64,000 nt of DNA from Nodularia sp. NIES-3585 (GTDB lineage: Bacteria; Cyanobacteriota; Cyanobacteriia; Cyanobacteriales; Nostocaceae), in assembly GCF_002218065.1 (NCBI RefSeq), contig NZ_BDUB01000001.1:2116711-2180710 (forward strand), written 5' to 3'. The number at the start of each line of letters is the position of its first letter. Within the stretch, counting starts at the first letter, position 1. Position numbers and translations under genes: made by a program. The notes beneath the pieces are model-generated. The model made no database searches. It had not been told where the DNA came from and was given only the letters and a program-made list of their open reading frames with translations. Shown here piece after piece: positions 1 to 9,007 of the stretch.

Positions 1-222
1 GGTAGGTTATCTGGGTTTAGTTATCGGGAAATTATTAAAATTATCAAAAAATTTGGTTTTGTTTTTTATCGTCAAGCCGCAGGAAGTCACGAAATCTGGT
101 TTAACCCGGAAACTAATCTTTATACTACCATTCCTAATCATTCTGGTGATATGCCAGAAGGCACATTACGCTAAATTTTGAAGCAAGCTGGAATTAAACC
201 CGATGACTTTCTTGAAGGTTAA
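1..222 (+). pseudogene. HicA-like mRNA interferase toxin, 5' end outside window, broken by in-frame stop
   Basis: Frame 1 reads through from the window edge as a HicA/YcfA-type small toxin. It shows the pattern GSHEIWFNPE, then TTIPNHSGDMPEGTLR, then after a TAA at 172-174 the same frame continues as ILKQAGIKPDDFLEG before a second stop at 220-222. HicA proteins normally run through this point with the LR-x-IL-KQAGI motif, so the first TAA replaces one sense codon inside the conserved C-terminal helix. HicA toxins are dsRBD-fold ribonucleases that cleave mRNA and are neutralised by HicB; the catalytic His would be the one in GSHEIW. No hicB antitoxin follows downstream. The 5' end is not visible. 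The best reading is an inactivated toxin remnant; a sequencing error at one base is the alternative. Confidence 0.7.
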
Positions 223-435
223 ATTCTCTTCAATTAATTACATATTTATATATGCTTTAAATAAACAATTAAGTAAGCTGAAATTTTCGGTTATTCCGGC
301 ATTTTTATGGTAACTATGGGAATCTAGTAACTTTTAATGATAAATTACAGATTCTTTCATAATATCGTCTCGTAAAAATTGCCGAACCAAATCTTTTTCA
401 AACAGCAAACCTGCAATATAAAGTCAAAAATCTTG

Positions 436-3117
436 TTATACTGCACCTTGACGAATCATTTCAAATCCATATACATAAATATCCGCAAATTTATAGCGTT
501 GATCTTTGTCGCGGAATTGAATAATACCGATTTCACTTAAAAAAGAAGTAAACTCTTCAAAGTCTGCTATATCTTGTGCTGATTTTTGCCATATACTATG
601 TAATTCTTCTTTAGGCAAAAGGGCTGATTTCTGCTTGAGAGAGTCAAAAAATTTAATTAAATGACTATATTCATTTTTGATTTCATCACATCTTTTCTCA
701 GATGCTTTTTTCAATCCAATTTCTAAGGATTTACTGCGTAATAAACGATCTATTGGTGTTTGAATTGATGATTTTACTTGATAGCTTAATTCTTGTTCTT
801 TTGCACCTGTTAATAAGATACTTAAACTACGAGGAAAAGTAGTACCACTAGAATCAGTTAATCTTTCATAAACCCATCTGGATACATATTTAGCTTTGTT
901 CCCTGTTCTGCGACGACTTCCCCAAAGTAATTCTAAAGCTTTATCAATTGCATCTTCAGGAGTTTGATCAATCGCATCTTCAGCAATGGGAGAAAATCTA
1001 TTTACCAAATCCTTAAAATCTGGGGATTGTATTGATTGACGCAAAGCTAATCTTAAAAAGTCAACCCTAGTCCATTGTAAAATAATATCGCGTCCAGTAA
1101 AATGACTTTTATTGTCAAAAATTAAACGATTCCATATATCTTCTCTCAAGAAAATCTTAAATCTAATTTCTGTTAATCTATTTGCATCACAAGATTGAAC
1201 TAATTGAAATAATCCAGATAATGCTGATTGTCTTACTTCTCCTGCTTCAGGAAAATCTTCATCTAAATCATCATAAAGAAACCAGATTTTCTGAGATTTA
1301 TTTTTGGTGTCTTCATGAATAATAATGTTAATGGCATCATTAACTATTTCACTTAGTATAGAATTAGTAGATAATTCTAACAAAACTTGATTGTACTCAG
1401 ATTGCCATTTTCCTTTAGGTAAATTATTGATAATATTTTTCAGTTCACTAAATTTTTCTTTTTCACCTTTCCTATTTTTAGGAAAATTACATAAATTTTC
1501 CTGATGACATCTAAGGAGTAAATAAGCTCTCCAGAAAGCCTCCCATGTGCCACCCTGTTGCTGTAAATTTTCATGAATAAATTGGAATTGTCCACGAGTC
1601 GGACGACTTTCCTGATATCTACCATGTGCAGACAAAAATACAGTATTATCTAATCTACCACGAGCTAGTTTTTGAGCATCACTTTTATATTTGAGAAAAA
1701 GCCAATATAGAGCAGTTTTACCTGTTCCTTTTCTACCTCTAATTAAACAAGTTGCATGATCTAAAAATTTCTCAAAATCATTGGTACGCTGGAATAGGAG
1801 GGTGAAATCTTGTTTTTTATCTGTATCCGCAGCATTTACTTCAGGAAATTGCAAGCTTTTGATAATTTTCCAGCGTGTTTCTGAATTAGTTAAAATATTT
1901 GTTCTTTCAATTTCGTCAGTTTCTTCATCAATTAAATTGACAATTTTATTATAGTAATCTAGTAAAGCTCTTACAGGGTAATTATCAGCTAACGCAATAG
2001 GTTGAAGATAGGGAATTACTAAAGGTTCTGGTATTTCTAATTGATCATTATCATCTATTTCAGATTCTTCATCTGTGACTATTTTTATTTCATCTACAAA
2101 AGATTTATAAATTTCGTTTACCTTATCAAGTTTGCTAACATCAGGAACAGGAGAAAAAACAAAATTAATTGATAGATTTTTTAGGGTATTTAGTGAGCGC
2201 AATAATAATTTTATTCCTTGTTTATTTTGTTCATTAGGAAAAAGAAAAATAATTGCTTCATCAGCAGCTTGAATTAATGATAAAGCTCCCCATTGATTAA
2301 TTCCCGTTCTCGAATCAATTAAAATAACATCAGGTTCTAATTGGTCGTAAATTTCCCGCTTGAAAACGGACCAAAGATTTTGATTCCCATCAATAACAGT
2401 ATTAGCATGAAGATCATCAACCTTAGCAATATAATCAAGACTAAGACAACCAGCAGGAACAACAAATAATCTTCCTTTAGCGTTTGGTATTCTCACTTCA
2501 CCAAATATTTCAGTAATGGAAATACTCGCTTTTATTCCTTCTGGTAAATAGGAACGTTCATAAAAATAATCAACAATTCCATATTTTGGTTGTGGTTGCA
2601 GGTTAAATGCTGTACTTAAACCAGGTGCTTCTAAATCTAAATCTACAGCTACAACTTTACGTCCTCGCATTGCTAAAATCCAAGCAACATGAGTCAATGC
2701 TGTAGTGCGTCCTACTCCTCCTTTAAAGGAATAGAATGTCACTGTCCTGGGTAAACTAAGTTCGCGCTGGGGTACAGGTGATTGATTTTGCGGGTTTGCT
2801 GCTTGAATAGCTAAATCTTGCCAAGTATGTATTGACGCTGCATCAAAATCCTGTGGACGGGAAAGATTCAGTGATTCAGCTTCTTGAAGTGTATATAGAG
2901 AGAGGAAACCAGGAGATAAATGAGGAACTTGTGATTTAAGTAAATTATAAATTTGTTCTTTGCGTTGAGGAATAGATAAATTAATAAAAAGATCGCTTAT
3001 AATTGTCAAATTTAATAAGCCTGATGTAGAAAAAGTTACATCAGCCCACTCTTGCCAATTCTGTATATACTGGTTTTCAATCTGCTTTTTTAGCAAGACC
3101 TGCCAATTTTCCTGCAT
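436..3117 (-). CDS. Tandem P-loop ATPase: ParA/MinD-like domain fused to a second AAA/STAND-like ATPase domain
   Basis: This 893-residue protein has two nucleotide-binding modules. Residues 1-120 form an N-terminal region of unknown fold. A SIMIBI-class ParA/MinD-like domain follows, with the deviant Walker A KGGVGRTT at 132-139, VDLDLEAPGL at about 158-166 and a later VILIDSRTG strand near 264. Residues 430-720 hold a second P-loop domain with Walker A GRKGTGKT (461-468) and Walker B IWFLYDDLDED (611-621). The C-terminus is helical. The gene lies 12 bp behind a HEPN-like gene, and its start is preceded by a very strong Shine-Dalgarno sequence (GAGGTGATC), so the two are almost certainly cotranscribed. 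It is visibly more AT-rich than the adjacent groEL, which suits horizontal acquisition. Fused regulatory NTPases next to HEPN proteins are typical of biological conflict systems; that role is inferred. No membrane segments are evident. Confidence 0.75.
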   Translation of the reverse strand: MQENWQVLLKKQIENQYIQNWQEWADVTFSTSGLLNLTIISDLFINLSIPQRKEQIYNLLKSQVPHLSPGFLSLYTLQEAESLNLSRPQDFDAASIHTWQDLAIQAANPQNQSPVPQRELSLPRTVTFYSFKGGVGRTTALTHVAWILAMRGRKVVAVDLDLEAPGLSTAFNLQPQPKYGIVDYFYERSYLPEGIKASISITEIFGEVRIPNAKGRLFVVPAGCLSLDYIAKVDDLHANTVIDGNQNLWSVFKREIYDQLEPDVILIDSRTGINQWGALSLIQAADEAIIFLFPNEQNKQGIKLLLRSLNTLKNLSINFVFSPVPDVSKLDKVNEIYKSFVDEIKIVTDEESEIDDNDQLEIPEPLVIPYLQPIALADNYPVRALLDYYNKIVNLIDEETDEIERTNILTNSETRWKIIKSLQFPEVNAADTDKKQDFTLLFQRTNDFEKFLDHATCLIRGRKGTGKTALYWLFLKYKSDAQKLARGRLDNTVFLSAHGRYQESRPTRGQFQFIHENLQQQGGTWEAFWRAYLLLRCHQENLCNFPKNRKGEKEKFSELKNIINNLPKGKWQSEYNQVLLELSTNSILSEIVNDAINIIIHEDTKNKSQKIWFLYDDLDEDFPEAGEVRQSALSGLFQLVQSCDANRLTEIRFKIFLREDIWNRLIFDNKSHFTGRDIILQWTRVDFLRLALRQSIQSPDFKDLVNRFSPIAEDAIDQTPEDAIDKALELLWGSRRRTGNKAKYVSRWVYERLTDSSGTTFPRSLSILLTGAKEQELSYQVKSSIQTPIDRLLRSKSLEIGLKKASEKRCDEIKNEYSHLIKFFDSLKQKSALLPKEELHSIWQKSAQDIADFEEFTSFLSEIGIIQFRDKDQRYKFADIYVYGFEMIRQGAV

Positions 3118-3129
3118 TTGATCACCTCT

Positions 3130-3561
3130 TTAAAGTGTATCGATTTGGTTCAGTAACCACTGTCTGAGATTCTGATATGCATCGAACCAATGTTCATAAC
3201 TTTCATCATCAGGCTCACGGCCAGAATAGCGCATATCTATAAAATGTTGGCTCATTGGATTCTCAACTGTGTTGAGCCATTCCATAACATCTGGAAACCT
3301 TTCTATTCTAGATCGAAGCCGATTATGTCGTCTCAAAGCCGCATCGTATTTGTGTCCCGGATTCTTGATTGTATGTCCAGGATTATTAGAATTTGTTTTC
3401 CATTCCCGACTCGCATCCCTTGGTAAATTAGCAAGAATCATTGCTTTTAGTAAGCACTCGATGGTTACACCACCAAAGTGCATAGCCCCAACCTTTCTTA
3501 CAGGGTGTAGTGTTTCAGTATCAATATGGCGCTCAAGAAAAGCTGCTTGGTAATCTTCCAT
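3130..3561 (-). CDS. HEPN-like small helical protein, partner of the downstream dual ATPase
   Basis: This 143-residue, mostly helical protein has the layout of HEPN-superfamily proteins: a first helix pair around HFGGVTIECLLKAMIL (residues 28-43), a middle segment with GHKYDAALRRH (69-79), and a last helix pair after FIDMRYSG (107-114) ending in W..AYQNLRQWLL. HEPN proteins are often RNases or nucleotide-binding partners in toxin-antitoxin and defence modules. The canonical RX4-6H nuclease motif is absent: Arg111 is followed by His only at 124. It may therefore be a non-catalytic or divergent HEPN. It is first in a two-gene unit, with 12 bp to the ATPase gene. No strong ribosome binding site is seen before its ATG. 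Function is unknown; a toxin or regulatory subunit is the favoured inference. Confidence 0.6.
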   Translation of the reverse strand: MEDYQAAFLERHIDTETLHPVRKVGAMHFGGVTIECLLKAMILANLPRDASREWKTNSNNPGHTIKNPGHKYDAALRRHNRLRSRIERFPDVMEWLNTVENPMSQHFIDMRYSGREPDDESYEHWFDAYQNLRQWLLNQIDTL

Positions 3562-3677
3562 ACTTATTAAACTTAAAATTGAAGCTTGATTAGTATATTA
3601 TTAAACCAGCATTTTTTAACCTTCAATCATCTCCAAGCGATTATCCACGGCTGGAGCGCCTTCTCTTTGCATGACAC

Positions 3678-3709
3678 AAAAAAACAGCCACCTCCATCAG
3701 GAAGCAGCT
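3678..3709 (-). terminator. Rho-independent terminator of the groES-groEL operon
   Basis: Read on the minus strand, just after the groEL stop, the arms AGCTGCTTCC and GGAGGTGGCT pair around a TGAT loop (10 bp including G-U pairs) and are followed by a run of seven T. The position about 30 bp beyond the groEL stop fits an intrinsic terminator that also insulates the operon from the accessory genes beyond. Confidence 0.75.
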
Positions 3710-3737
3710 ATTTTTCAATTTATGTGACTACAGAGTA

Positions 3738-5387
<1,650 letters not shown>

Positions 5388-5538
5388 TCAGGGAGTAAGT
5401 CAAACAATTTTGGATTTTAGATTTGCGATTTTAGATTGATGATTTAGATTTATGAACAAGCATAGCGGCCTTGCTCAAACCAAAAAAACAATTCGATGAT
5501 CTCAAATCTAAAACTGGTACGGTCAATCAGATTTGGAA

Positions 5539-5566
5539 TTGGGCGTTGGGTGTTGGGCGTTGGGCG
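5539..5566. repeat. Heptamer short tandem repeat (4 x TTGGGYG) between groES and groEL
   Basis: Four consecutive 7-bp units read TTGGGCG, TTGGGTG, TTGGGCG, TTGGGCG inside the groES-groEL spacer. Heptameric short tandem repeats of this kind are common in heterocystous cyanobacteria. It lies within the transcribed operon, so copy number could affect the bicistronic mRNA; that is inference. Confidence 0.8.
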
Positions 5567-5600
5567 TTTTTCTTCCCCACTCCCTACTCACCATTCCCCA

Positions 5601-5912
5601 TTACATAACGACTGCTAAGATGTCTTTTTCTGAAAGCAGTACGTATTCTTCTGTGCCGAGCTTGATGTCGGTGCCAGCGTACTTGGAGTACAGCACTTTA
5701 TCGCCGGTTTTGATGTCTAATTCTTGACGGGTACCGTCATCGTTACGCTTGCCAGGGCCAAGAGCGACTACTTCGCCGACTTGGGGTTTTTCCTGGGCAT
5801 TATCGGGTAAAAACAGTCCACCTGCGGTTTTTTCTTCGGGGGCGCTCACTTTTACGAAAACGCGATCGCCTAGGGGTTTAACTGTGGAAACGCTTAAAGT
5901 TACAGCTGCCAT
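5601..5912 (-). CDS. groES: Co-chaperonin GroES
   Basis: This 103-residue protein has the Cpn10 pattern: [34 protein letters not shown], with the mobile loop around residues 26-40, then [12 protein letters not shown] and [13 protein letters not shown]. Seven copies form the lid of the GroEL chamber. It is first in the groES-groEL operon, with the CIRCE operator 28 bp before its ATG, so expression should be repressed by HrcA and induced by heat. The length is normal for cyanobacteria. Confidence 0.98.
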   Translation of the reverse strand: MAAVTLSVSTVKPLGDRVFVKVSAPEEKTAGGLFLPDNAQEKPQVGEVVALGPGKRNDDGTRQELDIKTGDKVLYSKYAGTDIKLGTEEYVLLSEKDILAVVM

Positions 5913-5939
5913 AAATATTTATTTTCTTTTCTCTTAGAG

Positions 5940-5966
5940 TTAGCACTCTCAACTCCTGAGTGCTAA
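5940..5966 (-). promoter_or_regulatory. CIRCE operator (HrcA binding site) of groESL
   Basis: A perfect 9-9-9 inverted repeat: TTAGCACTC (5940-5948), a 9-bp spacer, and GAGTGCTAA (5958-5966), immediately upstream of groES. This is the consensus CIRCE element bound by the heat-shock repressor HrcA, so the operon is predicted to be derepressed on heat shock. Confidence 0.95.
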
Positions 5967-6168
5967 TCTACCCAAAATCAGCATAGGATGGCAATGATTA
6001 CTTGAGTACGGGTTACCGCACTAGGCGATCGCTGAACTACTTAAGTACAAATACTCAAATATTTTGATCTATCGGGTTTTGCTCGGTAAGTTACGAATAT
6101 TCTTTTATCGCTAAATTTATTTGCAAAGCTGGGAAATTGTTATAGAACTGTAATCAGGGTGCCGCTCG

Positions 6169-6671
6169 ATGAGTAAGATTACAGTGATCCAGTGCCGCCG
6201 TCAAATCCCTAAAACCACTCAATCTCTAGACGACAAAACCTTAAGTAATTGTGTAGAAACTTTAGAACTGGCAAAAATTCAGCGACACATTTTGATCTTT
6301 GTTGACGAGACAGTTGCTAACTTCTGTGCAAAACAAGTTAGTCTGGGATCTTGGGAATACCTAAAAAAACGGCCAATTCAAGAATTAAAACTTGATCAGC
6401 CCCAAGACAGTTTCCCTTTTGCATCGTTAGGACTAAAGCCAATTGCTTGCGAGTTTGTGGTTCTAGACCGATAATGGTGTTCTACCCAGATGGTGCCTGG
6501 TTTTGCTTGGCAATACCAGCAATTATTGAGCAAATCATCCCAGAACACTTGATAGGCATCATGATGGTGGAAGAATATGCATTTTTAACCCATCTTTTGC
6601 CGCAAATTTCCCTACTTGCTTGTAAACCTTTGATAAAGGCTGAACATCCGCAGGATATGATAAAGCAGTAA
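6169..6671 (+). pseudogene. Thioredoxin-like [2Fe-2S] ferredoxin domain protein, frameshifted
   Basis: Two overlapping frames together give one ferredoxin-like protein. From ATG 6169 the first frame reads ...RHILIFVDETVANFC then SLGSWEYLKKR, the front half of the cyanobacterial (2Fe-2S) thioredoxin-fold ferredoxin family. The conserved back half, VRTKANCLRVCGSRPIMVFY then PDGAWF and EQIIPEHLIG, is in the frame that ends at 6671. The shift lies at about 6395-6425. The first cluster cysteine expected in the front half (family pattern C..Q....CC) is also missing, with Val at its place. Combined frameshift and ligand loss argue for a decayed gene, not a sequencing error. Intact relatives bind a [2Fe-2S] cluster for electron transfer. 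Confidence 0.7.
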
Positions 6672-6913
6672 GCATCTGAAAGCGCGGGTTGTTTTGAAGT
6701 TAGGGTCATCTTGAGCCAATACGTACCTCATGAATCGGAAAGATGATATTTAATCAGTGTTTTTTCACCCGCCCCTTTCAAATCGATATATAATAGCGCA
6801 TTATAAATACTACTGCTCTACGTATCCGTACCGGAAGTTTGCCAATGAGCTGGAAGTCTCATAGAAAGTGTTCACCACTTTTGAGACTTCGAGACAGCAA
6901 AGGCAAGTTAAGT

Positions 6914-6955
6914 AGGAGAAAGGACAACATCTCAATGATCCACGATAAAGGATAA
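6914..6955 (+). other. Possible six-codon leader ORF with its own ribosome binding site
   Basis: AGGAGAAAGG at 6914-6923 is followed by ATG at 6935, encoding MIHDKG and stopping at 6953-6955, 3 bp before the earliest start of the response regulator. An AAAGGA at about 6947-6952 could then serve that gene. Reinitiation or translational coupling is possible, but such a short ORF may be chance. Confidence 0.25.
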
Positions 6956-6958
6956 CCA

Positions 6959-7648
6959 TTGAAGACCTTGATGGACCGAAGCGCGACAAGTGCCACTGCT
7001 ATGAAAGAACCCAGCATGAAAGATCATAAAAGACTGCTACTGATTGATGATGACCCTAACCTCATCTTGCTGGTGAAGGATTACCTGGAATTCAGAGGCT
7101 ATGAAGTCAACACTGCCGAAAATGGACGAGAAGCTCTGGAAATTCTTGAACAAGATATTCCAGACATGATCATCTGTGACGTAATGATGCCGGAAATGGA
7201 CGGATATACTTTTGTAGAACAAGTCCGACAAAATGAACGCACCGGCTGGATTCCCGTACTTTTCCTATCAGCAAAAGGACAAAGTGCAGACCGAGTTAAA
7301 GGTCTGAATAAAGGGGCTGACGTATATATGGTTAAGCCCTTTGAACCAGAAGAACTCGTAGCACAAGTAGAATCTTCATTGAAGCAAACTACTCGTTGGA
7401 AAGAACACCAAGCCAAAGGAGGAGAAAACGGTTCTCGTATTCAGGTTCCCTTTGATGTCCAGTTAACTCCCACAGAACTGAAAGTAGTACAGTTTGTGGC
7501 TAGAGGTTTAGCTAACAGGGAAATTGCTGAAGAATTAAACGTAAGTCAGCGTACAGTTGAAAGCCATGTGTCCAATATGTTGGGTAAAACCAACCTCCAC
7601 AACCGCACCGAACTAGCGCGTTGGGCGATTGAAAATCAAATGGCTTAA
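6959..7648 (+). CDS. NarL/FixJ-type response regulator (REC + LuxR HTH)
   Basis: This 229-residue regulator has an N-terminal receiver domain with the acidic pair DDD at about 30-32, phosphoacceptor Asp74 in IICDVMMPEMDG and Lys126 in MVKPFEP. A C-terminal LuxR/GerE DNA-binding domain follows (LTPTELKVVQFVARGLANREIAEELNVSQRTVESHVSNMLGK as successive segments). It should bind DNA as a dimer after phosphorylation by an unidentified histidine kinase; none is adjacent. The start is uncertain: TTG 6959 follows an AAAGGA at good spacing, while ATGs at 6971, 7001 and 7016 would shorten the N-terminus without touching the receiver domain. It is monocistronic, between a broken ferredoxin gene and a repeat region. 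Confidence 0.9.
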   Translation: MKTLMDRSATSATAMKEPSMKDHKRLLLIDDDPNLILLVKDYLEFRGYEVNTAENGREALEILEQDIPDMIICDVMMPEMDGYTFVEQVRQNERTGWIPVLFLSAKGQSADRVKGLNKGADVYMVKPFEPEELVAQVESSLKQTTRWKEHQAKGGENGSRIQVPFDVQLTPTELKVVQFVARGLANREIAEELNVSQRTVESHVSNMLGKTNLHNRTELARWAIENQMA

Positions 7649-7739
7649 ATCCTGGGCTAATTTCTGAAGTTCAGAGTTTTGAGTTAGAACACAATAGCCC
7701 AAAACTCAAGCTGGTTATGGCATTTTGACTTCAGTTTGA

Positions 7740-7815
7740 AAGTTAATAAATTATGAATTGTGAAGCTAAATTTGGATTTTTTTAATTCAAACTTCATAAT
7801 TCATAATTCATCATA
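7740..7815. repeat. Degenerate ATAATTC-type repeat with inverted symmetry
   Basis: After the response regulator the sequence has ATTATGAATTGTGAAG and, 35 bp on, CTTCATAATTCATAATTC, which form an imperfect hairpin made of short ATAATTC-like units. Similar 'attcgtaattcgtaatt' runs occur at about 17350-17375. This looks like an intergenic tandem repeat, possibly also acting as transcript end. Confidence 0.5.
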
Positions 7816-7900
7816 CAGTCCTCAACTGCGATGTTCCAACCCGGATATCACCTAAAATTATCACTACATCACCCCACGCAAATCTCCCATCTGGGCAACT

Positions 7901-8032
7901 GCAAATAACCGTAGTGGCGTGGCAAGGCTAAAATGTTGCAATAGATTTTTGAGAAAATTGAGATAAATCAATGTTTTCTGCTTTATTCTTAATGCACTAT
8001 TTTAAGCTTGTCACGCCACTACGGTTATTTGC
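7901..8032. mobile_element. MITE-like element with 33-bp terminal inverted repeats
   Basis: Positions 7901-7933 begin GCAAATAACCGTAGTGGCGT, and 8000-8032 is its inverse complement with about three mismatches, ending ACGGTTATTTGC. The outer 21 bp are identical. The 66-bp interior has no ORF. Long near-perfect terminal repeats around a short non-coding core are the hallmark of a miniature inverted-repeat transposable element. No clear target duplication is seen at the edges. Confidence 0.7.
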
Positions 8033-8063
8033 TGCTTTTTTTGACCTGACTAAGTAAATAGTT

Positions 8064-8357
8064 TCAAGTAGCTAAAACATACGGTTTAATACTTTCTCGA
8101 ATCGCTTTACCGTTTGTTTGTTCAGCTACCTTAAGTTCATAATTCTTTTGAAGATTCATCCAAAGTTCAGCACCAGTGCCAAAATAATAACCTAACCTTA
8201 AAGCTGTATCGGCTGTTATCCCTCTTTGTCCATTAATGATTTCAGTGATTCTATTTTTTGGGACATTGAGTTTACCAGCTAATTCACTAGCAGTTATGCC
8301 CAGTTGATTAATTTCATCAGCCAGAATTTCTCCAGGGTGAATAGGTGGACGTGCCAT
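8064..8357 (-). CDS. higA: HigA-type antitoxin (XRE helix-turn-helix)
   Basis: This 97-residue protein has the HigA/VapI pattern: MARPPIHPGEILADEINQLG, then a helix-turn-helix around ITASELAGKLNVPKNRITEI and INGQRGITADTALRLGYYFG. HigA binds and neutralises the HigB ribonuclease and represses the operon. It sits 11 bp downstream of the toxin reading frame on the same strand, the usual toxin-first order of higBA. The gene is intact although the toxin gene is frameshifted, so it may persist as an orphan antitoxin or regulator. Confidence 0.9.
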   Translation of the reverse strand: MARPPIHPGEILADEINQLGITASELAGKLNVPKNRITEIINGQRGITADTALRLGYYFGTGAELWMNLQKNYELKVAEQTNGKAIRESIKPYVLAT

Positions 8358-8368
8358 ATAATTCTCCT

Positions 8369-8667
8369 TTAGTGATAATCTACGATTTCAATGTTGAAGG
8401 GTGTAGGAGAATCATCAGGCCAATTAAAACAAATTCGCCATTTATTATTGATTCGTATACTATATTGACCCTTTCTGTCTCCTGATAAAGCTTCAAAACG
8501 ATTACTTGGCAATTGCATTAATGCTTCCTTGTTAGGGGCAGCTTCTAAAATGTCTAGACGTTTATACGCCTGCCTTTCAAAAGCCATTCCTCCTTAACCC
8601 TTTCTCCGTTTGCAAAGTCTTCCGTCCTTCTATCGCGATATTTAGGGTGTTCATCTGACGGAGACAT
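8369..8667 (-). pseudogene. higB: HigB-type (RelE/ParE-fold) toxin with frameshift near its N-terminus
   Basis: The frame from ATG 8587 to 8369 gives 72 residues: FERQAYKRLDILEAAPNKEA, then LPSNRFEALSGDRKGQYSIR and NKWRICFNWPDD and IEIVDYH, the conserved body of HigB but lacking the first ~25 residues. Those are found in another frame, from ATG 8667: MSPSDEHPKYRDRRTEDFAN then GERVKE. Joining the frames at about 8586-8592 gives roughly 97 residues, the normal HigB length. The ATG at 8587 touches its only candidate Shine-Dalgarno sequence (AAGGAGGA), which is too close for normal use. The toxin, an mRNA-cleaving RNase, is therefore probably inactivated, although translational frameshifting cannot be excluded. 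Confidence 0.7.
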
Positions 8668-8795
8668 ATCAAAACCAACAGCACAGCAATAAAAAGAAAC
8701 CAGAGTTATGGGTTACGTAACTTGTAACTCATACAATCATAGTAAGGGATAAATCTTTGTTTCGCTGCACAAACTTAGCCTAGCCTTTTATTTGG

Positions 8796-8875
8796 GTAGG
8801 GTGCGTTATGGACTTTATTCTTAACGCACCGATAATATAGAATGGTGCGTTGCGCTAGGCGACAACACACCCTAC
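8796..8875. repeat. GTAGGGTG(T/C)GTT inverted-repeat element, copy 1
   Basis: The segment opens GTAGGGTGCGTTATGG and closes CGACAACACACCCTAC, giving imperfect terminal inverted repeats of about 12 bp with internal AACGCACC/GGTGCGTT arms. Related copies lie at 27971, 30349 and 30503. It is a non-coding dispersed repeat in the 340-bp gap between higB and asnS. Confidence 0.65.
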
Positions 8876-8948
8876 AAAACATAATTTTGACTTACGGAAT
8901 CATTTGTGTGTACACCGTAGCCTTGCAGGGGAGAGGAATGGAAGCGGG

Positions 8949-8974
8949 GTTTTCCAGATTCCGTGAAAAGTCAG
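8949..8974. repeat. Short copy of the TTCCAGATNCCGTGAAAAGTC repeat
   Basis: Twenty-six bases here match 34319-34344 with one clear mismatch (core CCGTGAAAAGTCAG). The second site is one arm of an inverted-repeat element, so this is likely a solo arm or remnant. It lies between the repeat at 8796 and asnS; nothing else is seen in this gap. Confidence 0.5.
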
Positions 8975-9007
8975 GACAATCCCCGACAAGACTACAATGC
9001 TATATGA

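Noticed and set aside
8796-9007. Frame 8842-9048 (+, 68 codons) as a gene
   Set aside because: It runs through a dispersed repeat and into the 3' end of asnS on the other strand, with no recognisable product.
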